17,846 bases of DNA from NCBI GenBank assembly GCA_035576005.1, contig DATLXH010000060.1, forward strand, positions 1 through 17,846, in the 5' to 3' direction. How positions within the stretch are numbered: the first letter of the stretch is position 1; every line of letters begins with the position of its first letter. The notes beneath the pieces are model-generated. The model was not told the DNA's origin, did no database searches, and saw nothing but the letters and a program-made list of their open reading frames with translations. Below, in pieces: positions 14,421 to 17,846 of the stretch. The DNA is from DATLXH01 sp035576005. GTDB taxonomy: Bacteria; Acidobacteriota; Thermoanaerobaculia; Gp7-AA8. Both the position numbers and the translations under genes were made by a program.

Positions 14421-14488
14421 TCGCGTGACAGACAGGAGTGTCTGTCCTACATGCGCGTGTAGGACAGACACTCTTGTCTGTCACGCGA
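14421..14488. repeat. Palindromic element E (68 bp) between convergent genes, possible bidirectional terminator
   Basis: Arms of 31 bases (14421-14451 and 14458-14488) match with one mismatch and enclose a six-base loop TGCGCG. The left arm begins TCGCGTGACAGACAGGAGTG. It lies between the stop of permease 2 and the stop of the minus-strand membrane protein gene, where a strong stem could end transcription from both sides. There is no T tract. Confidence 0.9.
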
Positions 14489-14518
14489 TACTGTCGTTTG
14501 GACGTTTCGAGGGACGCC

Positions 14519-15472
14519 TCACGGTCGCTTCGACCAGTTGATCTCGATCTTCTTTTCTTCTTCAGGTCCCTCAGGTTTCACCGTCGCCTTCCGTTTCGCA
14601 ATTTCCAGTCGCGAGACAGGCTCCAGGCGCGTCCGGTCCGCTTTCATGACGAGAGCTCGCGGCTCGATGCGTGTTGCCGGCCCACCAAACATCCAGATTG
14701 AGAGAGCGAGAGTCGCCAGCGCGAAAACCGGAAGTGTCGCCGCGGCCTCTCGCATCTGCGGGCGTAGAAGTTCCTGATAGTGGTCCCGAGGGCGGTGCGC
14801 CAGATTCTCCAGGAGAGTCACGACCAGGGTCACAGCGCAGGCTGAAGCGAAGGTGAAATCGCGATTTGCCATGGCGAGAGCCAACAGCGCCAGAAAGGGT
14901 GCCGGCAGGCGCAGAAGCCAGAGTCGCGCTCGCTCCATCGGAGTCTCGACTGTGAAGAGGTTCTGTAATGTCTCCACGATGCGTCGCTCGATTCTGACGA
15001 CGAAAAAAATGCTGATTGCAACGAGAGTCAGAGCGGCGACGGGGACACGGGCACCAAGCCCGGTTCGCATCGTGAGCGGGAGGATCAGCTCCATCGCTTG
15101 CGGGAGGACACCGGTAGCGATCACGGCAAGCATGGCCGTATCGAAGCCAAGCCGCGTTGCGAGGCTCCGCTCGATCGGAGCGAAATAGAAAAGGAGAAGC
15201 GTGAGGCCCAGCAAAGCCGCAGAGAGGAGTAATGACAGCGGCAGATCGAACGGGGTGAGAGCCGCGGCTGAAATCAGAGGCTGGCGGGCGAGCGGGGCGT
15301 GAATGAACCACGACGAGCTTCCCCACGAGCGAAGCGCAAAAAACTCGCCCAGTGAGAGGAAGAGACTGGAAGCGAAGGCTGAAAGAATGACGGCGGAGGA
15401 GCTCACCAGCAGTAGGGCGGCCGCGCCAGGCCGCGGTCGGAACTCAGAGACATGTTCTCCGTATATGGTCAT
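14519..15472 (-). CDS. Multispanning membrane protein of unknown function
   Basis: I do not recognise this 317-aa protein. About seven hydrophobic stretches are visible: roughly 18-42, 70-97, 110-135, 144-160, 188-202, 206-222 and 245-262. They are broken by Arg-rich loops (VVRIERRIVE, ENLAHRPRDHYQELLRPQ). The C-terminal 55 residues are hydrophilic and charged (ending PEEEKKIEINWSKRP) and probably cytoplasmic. No catalytic motif was seen. It is the only minus-strand gene. It is convergent with the exporter operon and divergent from the phosphatase gene, whose start is 82 bases from its own, so the two may share a regulatory region. The ATG at 15472 has no clear Shine-Dalgarno. Confidence 0.75.
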   Translation of the reverse strand: MTIYGEHVSEFRPRPGAAALLLVSSSAVILSAFASSLFLSLGEFFALRSWGSSSWFIHAPLARQPLISAAALTPFDLPLSLLLSAALLGLTLLLFYFAPIERSLATRLGFDTAMLAVIATGVLPQAMELILPLTMRTGLGARVPVAALTLVAISIFFVVRIERRIVETLQNLFTVETPMERARLWLLRLPAPFLALLALAMANRDFTFASACAVTLVVTLLENLAHRPRDHYQELLRPQMREAAATLPVFALATLALSIWMFGGPATRIEPRALVMKADRTRLEPVSRLEIAKRKATVKPEGPEEEKKIEINWSKRP

Positions 15473-15554
15473 GAACGCGACGTTTCTGCTATGTGCACCG
15501 GCGCTGCTATCTTAGGCGCTTCAGGAGCTGGAATCGAGTGATGAAAGCCCAAGG

Positions 15555-17549
15555 ATGACTCGCTCAAGAAAAAGAACCATCCTCGTATGGGCGGTTGCTC
15601 TTGCGATCGTCATCATCGTGCGCCAGGTGGAGCAGGGGCTCTCGAGCTTTGATCGAGAGCTTCCCGCGCTAAGTATTCTTTCCTTTTTCGGCTGGCTGGT
15701 CCTGCTGGCCATCTCGTTTTACTGGATCACGTCGGCGATCCGTTTTGTTCTGCGGCGCCTTTTCTGGCGCGTCGGCAGTCGACTTGCGCTCAGTTACTTT
15801 CTCACCGGAGTGCTCCCGTTCGCTCTATTTGCGATTCTCATGGTCTTCGTCAGCTATCTCGTCGCGGGGGTCCTGAGCCAGACCGCGCTGAGGACGGAGC
15901 AGCACGAAACTCTCGCCAAACTCGACGAGCACAATCTCCTCTACGCGATTCGGGGCCAGACCGCCGACGACTTGCCGAAGAGTACGAAGCTGTATGAAAC
16001 CTCGAGTTTGAAGAAAGGGGAGCTGCCTTCGTGGCTGCTCACGGAGCCCTTCTCGGGGATGGTCGCGAAAGGTCGTGAGACCTTCTTCGTATCATCAAAG
16101 CGCTACGACACATCGTCCAAACGGAAGCAGGTCGTGCTCGTACTTCCTCTGGCCGGCGAGTGGGTCACAGCTCTCGAGAGCAAGAACGGGATGATGCTCG
16201 CTCTGAGACGAGCGGAGGCCTCGCATGGTCGAAAGAAACCAAAGGGAATCCGGGTCCAGGGCAGGAAGGGAGGAGAGTGGAGCACCAACGCGGGCGAGGG
16301 TTTCGAAATCGATGATAGCGATGAAGACATAGGCAAGTTTCTCCGGCGCGCGTGGTCCTGGGGAAAGGTGGTCTGGTTCGATGTCAGCCCTCCGCTGGTC
16401 GACTGGGAAAGCGGAAGGACCGACTCGCGGATTCGTCTGTTCACTCTGATCTCGAATCCGCTCTCGAACCTCCGTGATTTCTATTTCACTTCGTCCGACT
16501 ACTTCAACTTCTTTGTCGGAGCGATCGTCGCCACTGGCGGAATGCTGTTGATGATCTACCTCTTCGCGGCAATGTTTGCGGCGGTGCTGATCTTTTCGAT
16601 CTCCAGGGCGGTCAACCGGATCGAGAAAGGGACTCATGCTGTCGAACGGGGAGATTTCTCCTACCGCATCAAGATGCGTCCACACAATCAGCTGGGGCAG
16701 ATGGCGCAGTCATTTGATCGGATGACGGAGTCGATCGCTTCTCTCTTGACGAAGGTCGCAGAAAAGGAACGTCTCCAGAGTGAGATCGACATTGCCGCCT
16801 CGATTCAGCGGAATCTGCTGCCACGGGAGGGTCCTCGGTTTCGAGGCGTGTCGTTCTCCGCGCACTTCGAGCCGACGGCAGCTGTCGGTGGCGACTATTA
16901 CGATGTTTTCAACCTCGACGAGACACGGCTTGCAGTCGCAATCGGTGATGTCAGTGGCCACGGTTTGTCCACCGGTCTGGTCATGGCCATGGTCAAAGCG
17001 GCGATGACCACTCTGGTCGAAGAGGGAGCTGACGAGGAAGCGATGTTTCGACGGCTCAATCAGCTCGTCCATCGTTCCACCGAAAAGCGGGCTTTCATGA
17101 GTCTCGGATTCACGATTTTCGACCTGGCCAAAGGGACGATCCGGCATACGAATGCAGGTCATCTCTATCCCTACCGACTGCGGAAAGATACCTTGCCGTA
17201 CGCAATCGAAAGCCCCTCTCTTCCGCTGGGCGTCCGCAGCACGATTCAAAGTCATACGGTGACTGACGTGCTCGAGGAAGGGGACATGATGGTTTATCTC
17301 TCGGACGGAATCATTGAAGCGCAGGATGGACTCGGAGACCCGTTCGGATTCGATAAGCTCGAGAGCATCCTGTCGACCTTGAGCCACGAAACTCCTGCTA
17401 ACGTTCAGACCAGGATTCTCGAAGCGATTGCGCTTCATGCCGGCGATCGCCCCGCCGATGACGATCGTACGGTGATGGTGCTGCGCTTCGATCACATGGT
17501 CGTGACCAGCGACGACGGTCCGGTTTCGTCGGTGACCGCGATGGTCTAG
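15555..17549 (+). CDS. Membrane-bound PP2C-type serine phosphatase with HAMP domain (RsbU/SpoIIE-like)
   Basis: This is a 664-aa signalling protein. Two or three N-terminal helices (about 8-24, 40-62, 82-108), a long loop or sensor region (about 110-315) and a further helix (about 318-348) lead to a HAMP domain (about 350-403, RGDFSYRIKMRPHNQLGQMA). The linker EIDIAASIQRNLLPRE and a PP2C-like phosphatase domain follow. The metal-binding aspartates are present: Asp447 in VGGDYYDVF, Asp465 in GDVSGHG, Asp584 in LSDGIIEA and Asp637 in DDDRTV. Family members dephosphorylate anti-anti-sigma factors in partner-switching pathways, but no STAS or HATPase partner is encoded nearby. The TAG stop shares its last base with element C copy 2. 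Confidence 0.93.
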   Translation: MTRSRKRTILVWAVALAIVIIVRQVEQGLSSFDRELPALSILSFFGWLVLLAISFYWITSAIRFVLRRLFWRVGSRLALSYFLTGVLPFALFAILMVFVSYLVAGVLSQTALRTEQHETLAKLDEHNLLYAIRGQTADDLPKSTKLYETSSLKKGELPSWLLTEPFSGMVAKGRETFFVSSKRYDTSSKRKQVVLVLPLAGEWVTALESKNGMMLALRRAEASHGRKKPKGIRVQGRKGGEWSTNAGEGFEIDDSDEDIGKFLRRAWSWGKVVWFDVSPPLVDWESGRTDSRIRLFTLISNPLSNLRDFYFTSSDYFNFFVGAIVATGGMLLMIYLFAAMFAAVLIFSISRAVNRIEKGTHAVERGDFSYRIKMRPHNQLGQMAQSFDRMTESIASLLTKVAEKERLQSEIDIAASIQRNLLPREGPRFRGVSFSAHFEPTAAVGGDYYDVFNLDETRLAVAIGDVSGHGLSTGLVMAMVKAAMTTLVEEGADEEAMFRRLNQLVHRSTEKRAFMSLGFTIFDLAKGTIRHTNAGHLYPYRLRKDTLPYAIESPSLPLGVRSTIQSHTVTDVLEEGDMMVYLSDGIIEAQDGLGDPFGFDKLESILSTLSHETPANVQTRILEAIALHAGDRPADDDRTVMVLRFDHMVVTSDDGPVSSVTAMV

Positions 17550-17846
17550 CCCGCATTTCTCACAGCGCCTCTATCAACGAGCGCAGCGTGTCATCCCGAG
17601 CGAGAGGACAGCGGTGAACGCTGATGAAGAGGTGATGACACCCGGCGTGGACTCGCGTTCCGAAGGGGCGAATCCCTCTCCCCGGCGGGGAGAGGGTGGT
17701 CGCGTAAGCGACCGGGAGAGGGGCCGCGAGAGATACGATGACCTCGCCCTTTCCGACGGACTGGCGAGACTTTCACGCCCCTCTCCCTGCTTCGCTTCGC
17801 TCGCTTCCCTCTCCCCGCCGGGGAGAGGGATACGCCGCTTCGCGGC
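17549..17846 (-). repeat. Composite hairpin element C, copy 2 (inverted; reaches the window end)
   Basis: This is the reverse-oriented counterpart of 8553-8855. It begins GCCCGCATTTCTCACAG (the element A terminus) at the G of the phosphatase stop codon. The conserved tail follows, then the paired 23-bp palindromes at 17674-17696 and 17807-17829, and finally GCCGCTTCGCGGC at the window edge, which corresponds to the first base of copy 1. The tail is more diverged from copy 1 than the hairpin core. No gene is supported in these last 297 bases; a 61-codon minus-strand frame mirrors the spurious frame in copy 1. Confidence 0.9.

Noticed and set aside
14438..14701. Frame starting MSVLHARVGQTLLSV, mirrored on the minus strand at 14148-14471
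   Set aside because: Both begin inside palindrome E, whose two arms encode the same peptide on opposite strands, and both then overlap confident genes.
1..17846. Tandem palindromes as a possible CRISPR array or tRNA cluster
   Set aside because: No regularly spaced direct repeats with unique spacers, and no cloverleaf with a T-arm GTTCRA motif was found.

Overview
The window is a roughly 58-60% G+C bacterial segment with eleven convincing protein genes, ten of them on the plus strand. The cell type looks Gram-negative-like: there is a three-domain DsbD, a MacAB-type envelope exporter, and several signal peptides including a possible lipoprotein. Gene content and the abundance of long intergenic palindromes would fit Acidobacteriota or a similar environmental lineage, but nothing here fixes the taxonomy. 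No tRNA, rRNA, CRISPR array, transposase or integrase was seen.

Layout: (1) 1-2173, a secreted KP-43-like subtilisin (S8) bracketed by two 180-bp palindromic elements in opposite orientation (family A). (2) 2221-5760, housekeeping and hydrolytic genes: seryl-tRNA synthetase, a DUF885-type zinc-hydrolase-like protein, and a class I glutamine amidotransferase-like peptidase C26. (3) 5827-8543, a thiol-disulfide pair: a secreted thioredoxin-fold protein with a helical repeat tail, then DsbD, which would pass electrons from the cytoplasm to such periplasmic proteins. (4) 8553-8855, a composite hairpin element (family C). (5) 8908-9666, a crotonase-fold enzyme resembling dienoyl-CoA hydratases. 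(6) 9748-14375, an exporter set: membrane-fusion protein, ATPase, and two different FtsX-type permeases. (7) 14519-15472, a minus-strand multispanning membrane protein of unknown function, convergent with the exporter. (8) 15555-17549, a membrane-bound HAMP/PP2C (RsbU/SpoIIE-type) phosphatase. (9) 17549-17846, a second full copy of family C.

The striking feature is the non-coding DNA. Five palindrome families (A 180 bp, B 167 bp, C about 300 bp, D 108 bp, E 68 bp) fill most of the longer intergenic gaps. A and B share the same apical hairpin core but have unrelated arms. A and C share the same outer terminus but have unrelated interiors. This suggests modular, non-autonomous elements that swap parts. 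Two of them begin exactly at a TAG stop codon and provide its last base. Both window ends lie inside such elements, so the window may be a contig that broke at repeats.
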